Shown here: in pieces, positions 33,524 through 44,587 of the stretch | Position numbering within the stretch: the stretch's first letter is position 1 | How the letters are laid out: each line of letters begins with the position of its first letter | Assembly (NCBI GenBank): GCA_009809945.1 | Contig: WTPW01000773.1 | Coordinates: forward strand, 214,589-278,588 | Length of the DNA stretch: 64,000 nt | DNA from: Gigaspora margarita | Lineage: Eukaryota > Glomeromycota > Glomeromycetes > Diversisporales > Gigasporaceae | Direction of reading: 5' to 3' | Position numbers and translations under genes: made by a program | Notes under the pieces: generated by a model | The model's database searches: none | Told to the model about the DNA's origin: nothing | Seen by the model: the letters and a program-made list of their open reading frames with translations, nothing else

Positions 33524-34094
33524 TAGGGTCCTGCAAATGCCCATGCCGGGCATATTGGCACCATGTCAGGCACTAGAGCCTTATGCCATGCCTATGCCCA
33601 TAGATACAAAAAACTAGGCACTGCTATGGACATAGTTAAAAAGTGGCACAAAGTGCCTAGGCGTTATTAAAAGCATAGGCACAAAAATGCAGGCACTATC
33701 AAAGACATAGGCATAAGTGCCAGGCACTATTAAAAGATAGGCACAAAGTGCTAGGCATCATTAAAGGCATGATACAAAGTGCCAGGCACTATTGAAGAAA
33801 GTGCCAAGCATAAATGCCAGGCACAAAGTACCAACTCATGATTCGAGTAACTTGAATTTATCATGATTCAAATCATGAAATTTTATAATTGCACATCATT
33901 AGGTTCTGTAAATTCTCGTGCCCGGCATATCGGCACCAGGCCGGGCACTAGTGCTTTATGCCATGCCTATGCCTATAGACATAAAAGGGCATAAAATACA
34001 AGGCACTTTAAAGGAATGGGAACAAAATGCCAGGAACTAGAAAGGCATGAACACAAGGTGCCGGAGTGGTGTCAAGCACAATGAAATAATAAAT

Positions 34095-34294
34095 GTCGCG
34101 GCTGATGCTGAAATTTAGGGTCTCGATTTGAAACTATAAGCCCTGCTAAAATCCACACATACTCTTTGAATATCAAATCTACCCCAAATCCTACCCTAAC
34201 CCTATAACTGATAAGACAAAAATGAAAAAAAACACACCAAAGAATTTTAAAATTTCATATCAAAATAGGTCAAAATTTCAGCATCAGTCGTGAC
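34095..34294. mobile_element. MULE-like MITE, 200 bp
   Basis: Left GTCGCGGCTGATGCTGAAAT, right-end inverse GTCACGACTGATGCTGAAAT. AATAAAT flanks both sides (34088-34094, 34295-34301) and may extend to 9 bp with one mismatch. The interior has ACCCTAACCCTATAAC. Relatives: 22372-22703, 26226-26628, 37432-37642, 49172-49395. Confidence 0.75.
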
Positions 34295-34365
34295 AATAAA
34301 TATCAAATTTCTGTGCCTGTGCCCAGCTTATACCAAAATTTCAATACCATACCTATGCCCATTCC

Positions 34366-34538
34366 TAGGGATGTTATCCGGTCCGGTCTTGGGCCAATAG
34401 ATCGCAATCCGTCATAGGATCGGTCTGAATCGAAAAAAATTGGCGCTTTAAGTCTTAAGACCGGACCAGTCTGGAGACCATAATAGAACTGGACCAAAAT
34501 AGATCAGACTGAGCCAGACTGGACTGTTAACATTCCTA
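34366..34538. mobile_element. hAT-like MITE, 173 bp, 'GGTCCGGTC'
   Basis: Left TAGGGATGTTATCCGGTCCG, right-end inverse TAGGAATGTTAACAGTCCAG. The flanks CCCATTCC and CCCATGCC match at 7 of 8. Interior rich in GACCGG/CCGGTC motifs. Confidence 0.75.
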
Positions 34539-34958
34539 CCCATGCCTAAGTTTTTCTAAGTATTCATGCCTATACCCGTGCCTAATTTTTTTTTGGGCAC
34601 AGGCCCTACACGATATAATAAAAAATTAGTAATAAGGCCATACAAAATTTTTTTGGTTTACATAACCCGGCAGGGTCCAAAAATTGAAATCGTAAAATTT
34701 TTTTTGTTTAATTATTAAGCACCTAAATTGATAGGTCGGGGCTCAATTTGATTAGAAGAAAATAAAATTATTCGGTCAATTATTGCGATGAAAAAAAAAA
34801 ACAAACTTTTTTTTTATCATTAAAAAAATTGAATTAATTAATACAATTGCATTATAATAATACAATATAGAAAAGCCTATCATAAGAAATATATAAAATA
34901 TTAGATAAAATCTTATTATGAATAAATATAAAGAATTAATAGCATATTTATTATAGAT

Positions 34959-35087
34959 CAGTGTTGGCACTTGGTATATGTCCATATTTTTTTTAAAAAT
35001 ATGGACTATGTCCAAACCTATATGTCCATGTCCATATTTGTCTATATTATTTTTAATATGTCCAAATGTCCATATTGGCCAACACTG
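34959..35087. mobile_element. hAT-like MITE, 129 bp, perfect 8-bp duplication
   Basis: Ends CAGTGTTGGC and GCCAACACTG are exact inverses. TTATAGAT is duplicated exactly at 34951-34958 and 35088-35095. The interior repeats ATGTCCATAT. CAGTG termini with an 8-bp duplication are typical of hAT elements. Confidence 0.9.
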
Positions 35088-36018
35088 TTATAGATAGATC
35101 ATTAAAAATCAAACCCAATAATGCGAATGCATTTTTCTCTGATGATCAATTTATAATATAAAGAAAGACTAATTAAAATTCAATATAAGAAAGCTATAAC
35201 CAAAATTAATCTATAATAAATTCATTTGATATATATAAGAAAGTTACTAAAAACTCTCAATATAAGGCCATACAAAAAATTTCTTGGTTTACATAACATT
35301 AAATAAAATTTTTGACCCATCAGTCCAGATTTTTTTTGTAACCCAATTTTTTATAGGTAATTATATTAATAAATCATTATTTTCATAAATTAAATTAATA
35401 TGAATAGAATTAGGTAATATAAATAAATATTACGAATATGATTTGTGAGCAGATTTTCTTTTTTTAATCTCCGATTAATATGATTAATATATGTCTTTAT
35501 GCTCACCTATTAAATTAAGGCGAATGAAATGATTTGAAGGATATTAGTATTTATGAGCATGACTTATGAACATTTCTGTTTTTAATTACACTGATTACAA
35601 ATTAATAAATCATCTTTATACTCACATATTAAATTAGCACATATTAAACAATTGAAATTTATTAGACGATGGTAAGTATTCATACATAAGTATTTATGAA
35701 CATGATTTGAATGCACGAGAGGAAACACCTAAAAATTATTCCTGAAGAATTATGTTATTACACACTTAATCTCAGTGATCTGCTCATTTTGATAATTGGC
35801 TTATCAATACCAGACATTATTTGATATGTTGTATGATATTACCGAAATGACCGCGATTAATTAAAATCGCAATTCTTCCGGAAATAAATTATTGTCGAAG
35901 ATCATAATTTAAAATGAAATTTACGTTTTCTATTTAACTTTCTAACCTCCTAAAACCCATTTATACTTGTTTAATATAAACTCTACTCTAAAACTAACCT
36001 CTAACCTTAACCCCTAAC

Positions 36019-36257
36019 CAGGGTTGGCAATGGATATACTCCATTGAAAACGTGCAAACCAATGGAGCCAATGGAACCAATGGAACCAATGGAGCCAATG
36101 GAGCCAATGGAATTAGTTATTAGTTATTAACAAATACTATATTATAAGCTAGTTGGCCTCCATTGGCTCCATTCGCAAATTATTCTCAATGGAGCAATGG
36201 AGTGGTGCCAATGGAGTTGTTCTCCATTCACCCCAATGGATAAATGTGCCAACCCTG
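36019..36257. mobile_element. hAT-like MITE, 239 bp, perfect 8-bp duplication
   Basis: Ends CAGGGTTGGCAATGG and the inverse of CAGGGTTGGCACATTT. CCCCTAAC is duplicated exactly (36011-36018, 36258-36265). The interior has a 9-bp CCAATGGAG/CCAATGGAA tandem array. It sits inside another CTAACC-rich repeat. Confidence 0.9.
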
Positions 36258-36688
36258 CCCCTAACCCACCCCAAAAAATTTTATTTTTCTGAGATTTTGT
36301 TAATTTTTTTATACTATAATTTCATTTTAATCTGGATTTCATCCACAATTATTATTTGCAGGTTTCACTCATTTGTGAACATTATTTGCTGTTTTTAATT
36401 CGATCGATTAATAAATCATCTTTATACTTACAGATTGATTAACGCGAATTAGGTAATGTAATCACGATTCGCTGGTTTAATTCTACCGATTAATAAATCA
36501 TCTCGATGCTCACAAGCTGAATTAATGCGAATGAAATAATTTGAAAGATCTTAGGTAATGGTAAATAAGTATTAATGAATAAGTATTTATGAACATGGTT
36601 TGTGAACATTATTTACTGTTTAATTAGATCGATTAATAAAATCATATTTATACTCACAGGTTGAATTAATGCGTGAAATAATATTTAG

Positions 36689-36798
36689 TATAAGCGCGAA
36701 ATAACGCACATGGGCGTTAATTCGAATTTTAGCCTGAATTAAGCTTAATTTAGGCCGAAATTCGAAATTACACCCCTGCGCGTTATTTCGCGCTTATA
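36689..36798. mobile_element. 110-bp 'GCGCGAAATAACGC' MITE
   Basis: The left TATAAGCGCGAAATAACGCA and right-end inverse TATAAGCGCGAAATAACGCG are almost identical. It interrupts a satellite unit. It is related to the 27990-28565 element by GCGTTATTTCG and ATGGGCGTTA. CpG-rich. Confidence 0.8.
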
Positions 36799-37431
36799 CG
36801 GGTATGAATAAGTATTTATGAAAATGATTTGTGAACATGGATTTGCCGTTTTTAATTCTACCGATCAATAAATCAGCTTGATACGGCTGAATTCATGCGA
36901 ATGAAACGATTTGAATGATTAGGTAACGCTAAAAAGTATTTATGAATAATTATTTATGAACATGATTCGTGAACAAGATATTGTTTTCTTTCTGAAACTT
37001 CTCTAAGAGGATGCACTGTGGCGTGTTTACTAGATTAGCTGTTCTTAATTCCACCAATTAATAAATCATCTTTATGCTCATTGACCAAATTAAATTAATG
37101 CGAATGAATTATTTGAGGTAATGGTAAATAAGTATATATGATTAAAGTATTTATGAACATGATTAGAAGAAGAAAAAATCTATTCGAAAGATTAGTTAAT
37201 CTAAGTCAACTAATCCGGTTATCTATCATGCAATTTATGATTTTGATTTATTGAATCGATGTTGGTTAATCGAGTCTTAGGGTGCTCTCAAGCGTCTCCC
37301 TCAATGTGACTGGCTAGCTATAACTCAAGTATTAATTGGTAAAGTTTCATGTTGTGAAACCGGATATTAAATTTTAGCCAATCAGCATAACTCCATGATA
37401 TTTGCAAGCAATTACAATTGTGGCAGATCAT

Positions 37432-37642
37432 AATGAAATCAGATCATAATGAAATTGAACTTATTTTATGACCGATTTTTAATTTTTTTTTTGGGCCTTT
37501 TTTGTTAGGTTTTTTTTTATAGTTAAGTTAGGATTTAGGGTTAGGGTTATTTGAAAAAGAGTATAGGTGGATTTTAGTAGGGCTTATATTTTTAAATCGA
37601 ACCCCTGTATTTCATTATGATCTGATTTCATTATGATCTGCG
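37432..37642. mobile_element. MULE-like MITE with duplicated 16-bp TIR unit
   Basis: The 33-bp TIRs (37433-37465 and 37609-37641) are perfect inverses, and each is two tandem copies of CAGATCATAATGAAAT. The flanks ACAATTGT and ACAATTAT match at 7 of 8. The interior is the reverse of the 34095-34294 interior (TTAGGGTTAGGGTTATTTG, GGATTTTAGTAGGGCTTAT). Confidence 0.85.
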
Positions 37643-38252
37643 ACAATTATTTATATCTGTTTATCATATTAAGCTACAATATTTTATAACACTTTGTAAG
37701 ATGATGTGATCTCAATTTTTTGTAATAATAATCAGTGAGAATTTTTTGAGATTCTAAATTGTCTATTAGTCCATATTTTCGACGCATAATAATTATCAAA
37801 TTGTTTATTAATCTTCATATATCATTGTTAAAGCAAGGATAGAGCCAAGTTGTGGTTTCAAGTCGTAGCTGAAGCCAATAACTTCAAACCGCAGCTAAAG
37901 TTATTCTTATTCTGGTTCAAACTATAGTTTAAAGCCATGGTTTAGATTATGGCTCAAGTTGTTTGCCAGATTTAGTTTAATTAGGTTTGGCTCAAATATA
38001 TTGCTAAAGCCAGTTTCAAGTAAAGCTAATAACACTCCTACTATGCCTGTATCAAATTTTTTGTGTCTGTGCCTACAGTATGCCAATGCCAAATTTTTTT
38101 GCCTGTGCTCATGCTTGTATACTAGTGCCCATACTTGTGACAAATTTTTATGCTAGTACCCGTATTCGTGCCTGAGGCATTATATTTATGCCTATACTCA
38201 TGCCCGAATTTTTATGTCCTACGTGCCCAGGTTGCAGAACCCTACTATAAAG

Positions 38253-40975
38253 TAACTATATAGTTACTTGGTAGTAGCAATTTCTTTACTATATGTTAGC
38301 AATATGCCTACTATTTAATTTCGCAAATTTCAGTAAATTATATAATAATGAAAAACAATGGATACTGCAAAAGTTTAAAGAAATAAATAAGTAGCACCGG
38401 GTCAATGTTTATAAAGACTTATGTCACAGGTACTTTGAATAGTTAAATAAATAAATAATATAATCATATTCGAGATATAATTTTTTTAAAAGATATTTTA
38501 GATAAATGGATTTGCTTATTACTTGTCAAAGGAGTAATATTACTACCTTGTGAAGTTCTTTATGCTTTTTATTCACCTATGATGAGAGAATTTACAAACA
38601 TCTATAGCATCTATTTTTTACATAACATATCATAAAAATTCAATATAAAAACACACTACTTTCCTTCACAAAGTTAATATAATACCAGTTTTACTTTTTA
38701 TTGCTATCACAGAGATCACAAAAAAATAGTCAAAGTTTTCTAAAGCACATAAAGAAGAACACAATACAGCTAAAACATCAGAGCAATTAAATACATTAAA
38801 AAATTTAATAAAGGGTAATACTAATAGTTATGAAAATTATAAAAAACGTATATATGGATTGTAGTTTAATTACTAAGATCTTATCACCTGTATTCTCAGA
38901 GGTTTATTCTGTGCAGTAACAACCTAACATTATGTAATATGAATAGCTAATTTGAAAACATATGCAAAAAAAAAAAGATTATTGACCAGATTATAAAATA
39001 TCTCTATTCAATTCCTCTATCTTTAGAACCATATATTGCTACATGAAATATTAATATGATTTCAACAAAAAAACAACAGCATGTAGAATAAGTGTATGGA
39101 AGTCGAAGACCAAATTAAGCATTTGAAAACTTTTGGTATAAAAATCTAGAATTAATAAAAGGATTAATTATTTGTATGCACAAAACAACTATTATCATGA
39201 AAGTAATTTACTGCTAATCTAGATAGGATTTTTGCCACTAGAACCTTTGATACGTAGGTTACTATAACATTATAGGCATATTTGTGAACAGTAATATGAT
39301 TTTCTCAGGCCATTGAAGGCAATTTATGCCTTGTTTCTAAAATCATGATACAGTATTAAAGCAGAAACAATTTACACTTTATCAATAAACTTTAAATAGT
39401 TATAACTTTTTTTAAAATAAACTAAAAAACCTCTGACAAATTAATAGATTTAATTAAACTACATTTTTGTTAGAGAATTTTTTTTACTTTTTTGCAATAT
39501 GAATTTAAAGTTTATATTAGTAAAAACAATGAAAATATATATATATATTTATAGATTGGATGTCTTCTAGCTTGTTAATTCTAATGTTTTTATTTAGAAG
39601 CAAATAAAAGCACTTATTATTTATTATTATCACCAAGACTATAATCTTACTTATGATTTGTTGATATATAATATCTGCATATTCAGAAATTTAAATAGTA
39701 TAGTGCTTGATAGCTTTAACTCTATATAAAAATTGCCTTTACAAAAAAATACTACTCCTCTTTTAAAATTTATAAAATGTAAAACTAATGTTCTTTTTGC
39801 TTTTAAAAACAAAACTTGTAGTTTAAATTTTAAATTTAAACCTAAACTAATATAGCAGTAGCCTTTTAAACTTTGCTTATTTTATTAAAAATTTGTAAAA
39901 AAGTAAACATATATGTTTTCTCTCTTTGACCTATCAAATTACCTTATAAAGATCATGTAATATACTAAATTTTATAAATTTTATTAGTATTGGAACTAAC
40001 CAGAAAAAATTTATTTATTTTTAGAACATACTCATTTTTTGAATTAAATAATATTCTACTTTTGGTTTTATTCCATTAAAATTACTATGATAGTATGGAT
40101 TTGTAGCCTTCTGATTGGTTTAACCTTATCATCTGACCTTTAAAAAAAGTGAACAAATTTACATGGTTTTAGAATTAAAGCTATTAGCACTATAGCTGAA
40201 GTTTATAAACTAAATCTATCTTTTATAGCTATTTAAAACAATCATATTTACTGCTTAATTTTAAAATATAATATTATTTTTTGCAAAACAAGTTTTTTAA
40301 TAATTAATTAATAAATATTTTGAAAGAAAATCCTTATTTTACAAACTGACTATAATTTTATTACCTCAATACCAAAATATATACAGTGTAAATAAACTTT
40401 ATATTATTAGAAAGAATTTGATATTTATTAAATTGTATAAAACTGAAAGAATACATCCATATTTACTACTAACTGGTTTAAAATTCAATTGTAAAAATAG
40501 TATAAAATTAAAACCAATTTTTACAAATATAAATGCTTTAGTTTATTATATGATATAGATTTTATTCTAATAAAAATAAATATTTAAAAAATAAAATAAA
40601 ATTTGGTTGTTTTAATTCAGTTTAGAATTAAATAGATTTAGAATTAGCTTGCATTAATTCTGAATTTATAGATATTTTATATTTATCTAAAACTTATATA
40701 TTGCATTCTTACAAATATAATTAGGATATTTTTAAATATTTTAATATATTGTAAGAAAAACAAAATAAAAATAGTATATAGAAAATTGCTAATCTTAATC
40801 AAAGGGAATTTTTCTATTACACAAGTCCAAAGTGACTAATAAAATTATAAAAACAATTTTATATTTATTATTATTTATATTACATAACAATATATATTTA
40901 TTTTATATTTATTTATATAATATACAAAGCCACTTCTAAATGTATTAATCTACTCTTTTACTTAATACTAGCCTA
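38253..40975. other. CpG-poor relic DNA, no gene
   Basis: 38330-38430 is part of the segmental duplication. The rest is AT-rich with frequent stops in all frames; scattered longer words suggest decayed transposon coding sequence but no domain could be recognised. Confidence 0.5.
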
Positions 40976-41005
40976 ACTCTAATCTCACACTACCCTTACT
41001 CTAAG

Positions 41006-41153
41006 GGCCATGTCATTAATCACCTGATTATTTTTTATCAGAGGCCTACCCTCCTCCCTCTTCTTTAATATATATATAGTCAGGTTCTTATATATAATTT
41101 CAACTTTTTTTACCTTCTCCTCCTCTAAAAAATCACCTGATTTTTGTCACTCC
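41006..41153. mobile_element. 'CCATGTCATTAATCACC' repeat, copy 1
   Basis: AGGGCCATGTCATTAATCAC at the left and TCACCTGATTTTTGTCACTC at the right, with GAGGCCTACCCTCC inside. A second copy is at 42893-43036. It is flanked by CTAACCCTAA-rich sequence (40970-41360) of another family. Confidence 0.55.
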
Positions 41154-41724
41154 CCTAACTATACCTTATCTCTTTCACCTAATACTAGCCTAACCCTAAT
41201 TCTGCACTACCTTTACTCTAACTATAACCCCAACCCCTTTAGCTCTTACCTTAACCCCTTTAGGTTTTATACTATTTGTCCTATCCTAACCCAAATTTGT
41301 ACTACACCTAACACTAACTTCACTACTAATTACAATTTTTTAATTCTATTCTAACTCTATACTACTAAATCTAATCTACAGCTTTGATCTATATAGATAG
41401 CTTGGGCTTTGCAGCAGTTTACTAGTCAAATTAGCACATGATTTAGTACAGATAATGAATATAAATTCATGTGCTATCGCAATAATGATATGGATTAGCT
41501 ATTAAAATATAAATTTATATAAGTAATCAATATAAGATAAACAAGCTAACTGCATATAAAGCAAAATTTTGTAAATAATTTTTTTTTTTAAGACACACAA
41601 GAAAGCTTCATCAGTAAAATTATAAGATATTGATCTTTTTTAAAAAAATTTCCTTTATTGACCTTTTACTCTCTACGAAACAAGCCAAAACATATTACTA
41701 GCAAATGCATGAGTAATATACTTA

Positions 41725-42019
41725 AGGACCCTGGACATCTAGTATAGAGGTCATACTTGAAATTTTTTAGCAAAAACACCTAAAATTTGAGAAGCAAAAA
41801 ACAGTATTTGGCAATTATCTTGGCTTCTAGTGGTCCAATTTGAATGAACTTTTTTAAAAATGAAGCTCTCAGTAAGGCGCATCTAACAAAAAAAGTTTAT
41901 TCAATTCTAATTACTGGATTAAAAGTTATTAAAGTAAATAGATTTTGTTATTTTTAGCAAATTAGATCAAAATTGGCCAAAATCCAGTTATGACCTATAT
42001 GAGAGATGTCCAGGGTCCT
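41725..42019. mobile_element. 'AGGACCC' MITE, 295 bp
   Basis: Left AGGACCCTGGACATCT, right-end inverse AGGACCCTGGACATCTC. TATACTTA and TATACATA flank it (7 of 8). The interior has CCAATTTGAATGAAC and AAGCTCTCAGTAAGGC as in the other copies. Confidence 0.85.
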
Positions 42020-42149
42020 TATACATATATATTTTATTTGAACATGCATTTTATAGTGATATTATGTGCTACAAGATCTATGCTATTTCGAGCATTCCTA
42101 ATACCAATCTGTACTATAGCTTATACTACTTTTCTTACAAAAAAATAGT

Positions 42150-42745
42150 AACAAAGCATTAATAACTTACAGCACAAGACAGACAACCATAAGCGAAGAC
42201 ACCAAGGAATAGCAATATAGCACAAATAAAAAAGAACCAAGAATGATAAAATAACACCAAAAAAACTATAACTGATGAAAGTAGGAACTCACAAAAGAAT
42301 AACAAATCTAAAAAAAATAATCCAACAATAACAACAAACCAACAATCTAAATAAAAAAAAAACAGGTGATTAGTAACTATTATGAAAATAATAACAACAT
42401 GAAAATAATAATTATGTTGACAATATGAAAGCATCAATATACAACAAAGCTTCACCTACAACAATTTCACTGCTCTAAGCCCAATGAAGCACCTACAAAT
42501 AGTAATACCAAAAATGATTACACTAAAAATGATGATACTGAAGAATGATGATATCTAAAAGTGACAATACTGAATAATGATAATAGCAACAAACAATGAT
42601 ACCAAAGAATAATATTATCAATAAATGATGACAAGGAAAGTAAAAGAATTGATGCTATATAAAAAAAAAGAAGCACTAAATTAGAAAAACTATTAAAAAA
42701 ATGGTTGTAAACAAAAAAAATAAAAAACAAATAAATATATATATA
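42150..42745. repeat. Degenerate AAC/AAT/GAT-rich simple sequence
   Basis: Interspersed AACAACAA, AATGATGATA and ACTGAAGAATGATG words. The two minus-strand hydrophobic frames are translations of GTT/ATT-type repeats and are not believed. Confidence 0.6.
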
Positions 42746-42892
42746 TATTTCTAATTCATGTATCTAGTAAATTCTCTTTAGTTAATTACTTTAGTTAATT
42801 ATAGTTATTCTCTAGTTGTTCAGACTGAAGTGAAGAACTTATATTTTTATATGCTTTGATGACTAAAATTCTAATTTTGATGCATTCATAGA

Positions 42893-43036
42893 GCCATGTC
42901 ATTAATTACCTAATTAATTTTTATTAAAGGCCTACCCCTTTCCTCTTTAATATAAATTTGAACAGGTTTCTATATAATTTCAACATTTTTTATCTTCTTC
43001 TCCCCTAAAAAATCATTTGATTTTTGTTACTCTCCT
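42893..43036. mobile_element. 'CCATGTCATTAATCACC' repeat, copy 2
   Basis: AGAGCCATGTCATTAATTAC to TTTTTGTTACTCTCCTAA, aligned over its length to 41006-41153. Confidence 0.55.
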
Positions 43037-43543
43037 AATAGAAATATCAAAACTGTAGTTTTAGCATTCTTTGTTTGTAATGCTTCTGAAAAATGTGATC
43101 TGTGACATGCGTACATGACCAGATTTTTCAGAGCTTATCCTTTTTGTTATAGTATACTAATACTAAAATTATCATTATGAGCTTTGAACTTATACTAGTT
43201 TTCAGTTCGTAGTATATATATTATATGTCAAATTGAAATTTGTATCAAATCAAAATTTTTATACTAAGTTTTATTAAAGTTAAAAAAAGCTCTAAGTTAG
43301 AATAAAAGTAGATATTAGTAGTATTATATTTATTTTGATATGATACATATTTTAATTTAATATACAATATAAATATAGCTTTAAATACAAATAAAAGTTA
43401 AAAACCAATATTATCTATTTCAAATAAATTAATAGTCCAATTTACAAAGTAAAATAAAATTATATTTCTAAATTAATCTAGACTAAAAGTGAAAGTATAT
43501 AATATTTATTAAAATATGATATTCAATTGTGAATTACTAATAG

Positions 43544-44219
43544 TATAGTGTGTGACACTTAAAGACTAAAATAATTTTAAAAGCTAATAGCTTTTGGTAC
43601 AGAAAAGATATTCAAAAAAAAGCTACTAATTTTTAGTTCTAATTTACTACAACTTAATGGCTTTGTTTTTTAAAAAATTATTATTTGTTTTTAAGTTATA
43701 ACTATATATAAAAACGAAAGCATTTCAGGTTTGAAAACCTGAAATTAAAATTTGAAGACTAAATTGTTTTTGACCTATTTTACTTAAAAGATGAAATTAT
43801 TTGATACTTTTTTTAAATAGACGAAATTATAAGAAACATATTTATATAAATTTTATTTGCTCTTCTTTATAAAAAATTTTAATTTTCTCTAATGAAGACG
43901 AAATAGGCCTTTTTCAAAAATCAATTTTAGTGGTATCACTAGTTATAACATTTTAAAAATGCTTAATTTTTATATGATACATAAAAAAATTGCCAAAAAT
44001 AGGACAAATCATGTGATTTTGTCTCCTATGATTGGTCAATTTTAAAATTTAAAAATTTAAAAAATTTTAGCCAATCAGATTTTAGCAAATTAAAATATAA
44101 AAATCAAATTTAAGCTAATCAAAATGTAGAAAATCAACAAACTATCAAAATATAAAATAAAATTTTTCAAAATGGAACAAAGTCACACAATTTTAATCTT
44201 TAAGTATCATGCACTATAT
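43544..44219. mobile_element. TIR element, about 675 bp
   Basis: Left TATAGTGTGTGACACTTAAA, right-end inverse TATATAGTGCATGATACTTA, both running into AAGAYTAAAAT. A hairpin TTTCAGGTTTGAAAACCTGAAA lies at about 43724-43745. No coding sequence. Confidence 0.65.
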
Positions 44220-44378
44220 AAAAATTTAATGAGCATATATATGAAGTAATATAAAGTTTTTTATATACTATATTTTAATATATATTTATATAAATGCTAT
44301 ATTATTTTTTTGAGCTAGTACTAAATTATTTTTTATAATATCTTTACTATATTAGAAAATACAAAAGGTACTATATTA

Positions 44379-44571
44379 ACCAGGTTAGCTGTATAGTAGG
44401 AATATGGAAGGCTCTGGTGAGTTTTAGCCATGAATAAATGGTTGTCTTCTAGTCTCAATACTTGTATATAATATGTATGTGTTTATGGCACTACCATATG
44501 TCAATTTGCTTAAGTATTAATAAAGTTTGGAGTAGGTGCTACACCCAGGGTTTTTCTAAATATTAAAAAAA
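44379..44571 (+). mobile_element. SINE-like retroposon, 193 bp, 16-bp target duplication
   Basis: AAAAGGTACTATATTA occurs at 44363-44378 and again at 44572-44587. The insert starts ACCAGGTTAGCTGTATAG and ends in a poly-A run. TTAGCTGTATAGTAGG near the 5' end weakly resembles a tRNA A box; a B box is uncertain. No open frame. Size, A tail and long target duplication fit a SINE moved by a LINE. Confidence 0.7.
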
Positions 44572-44587
44572 AAAAGGTACTATATTA

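Larger units (their letters stand above)
33900..34608. mobile_element. Nested relative of the outer element
   Basis: Starts TAGGTTCTGTAAATTCTCGT; the right end GGGCACAGGCCCTA is the inverse of the family start. The flanks CACATCAT and CACGATAT agree at 6 of 8. It contains 34095-34294 and 34366-34538. Confidence 0.55.
35370..37165. repeat. Degenerate tandem satellite, unit about 85-190 bp
   Basis: ATTAATAAATCATCTTTATA, then CTCACA, TTAATGCGAATGAA, and AAGTATTTATGAACATGAT recur in the same order about eight times. Copies start near 35380, 35478, 35600, 36406, 36489, 36636, 36865 and 37058. Spacing varies because of deletions and MITE insertions (36019-36257, 36689-36798). Confidence 0.7.
33524..38244. 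mobile_element. 4.7-kb nested transposon complex, outer hAT-like element
   Basis: Left end TAGGGTCCTGCAAATGCCC, right-end inverse TAGGGTTCTGCAACCTGGGC. The flanks CTACAAAG and CTATAAAG agree in 7 of 8 bases. The body near both ends is a degenerate GGCAC/GTGCC and ATGCC minisatellite. The paralogous locus downstream of the pseudogene lacks the whole block. Inside lie at least eight further repeats, so either one element grew by nesting or two relatives recombined. No transposase frame is seen. Confidence 0.65.

Noticed and set aside
42159..42730. Two hydrophobic minus-strand frames resembling membrane proteins
   Set aside because: They are translations of degenerate AAC/AAT simple sequence, which reads as Leu/Phe/Ile/Val on the other strand.
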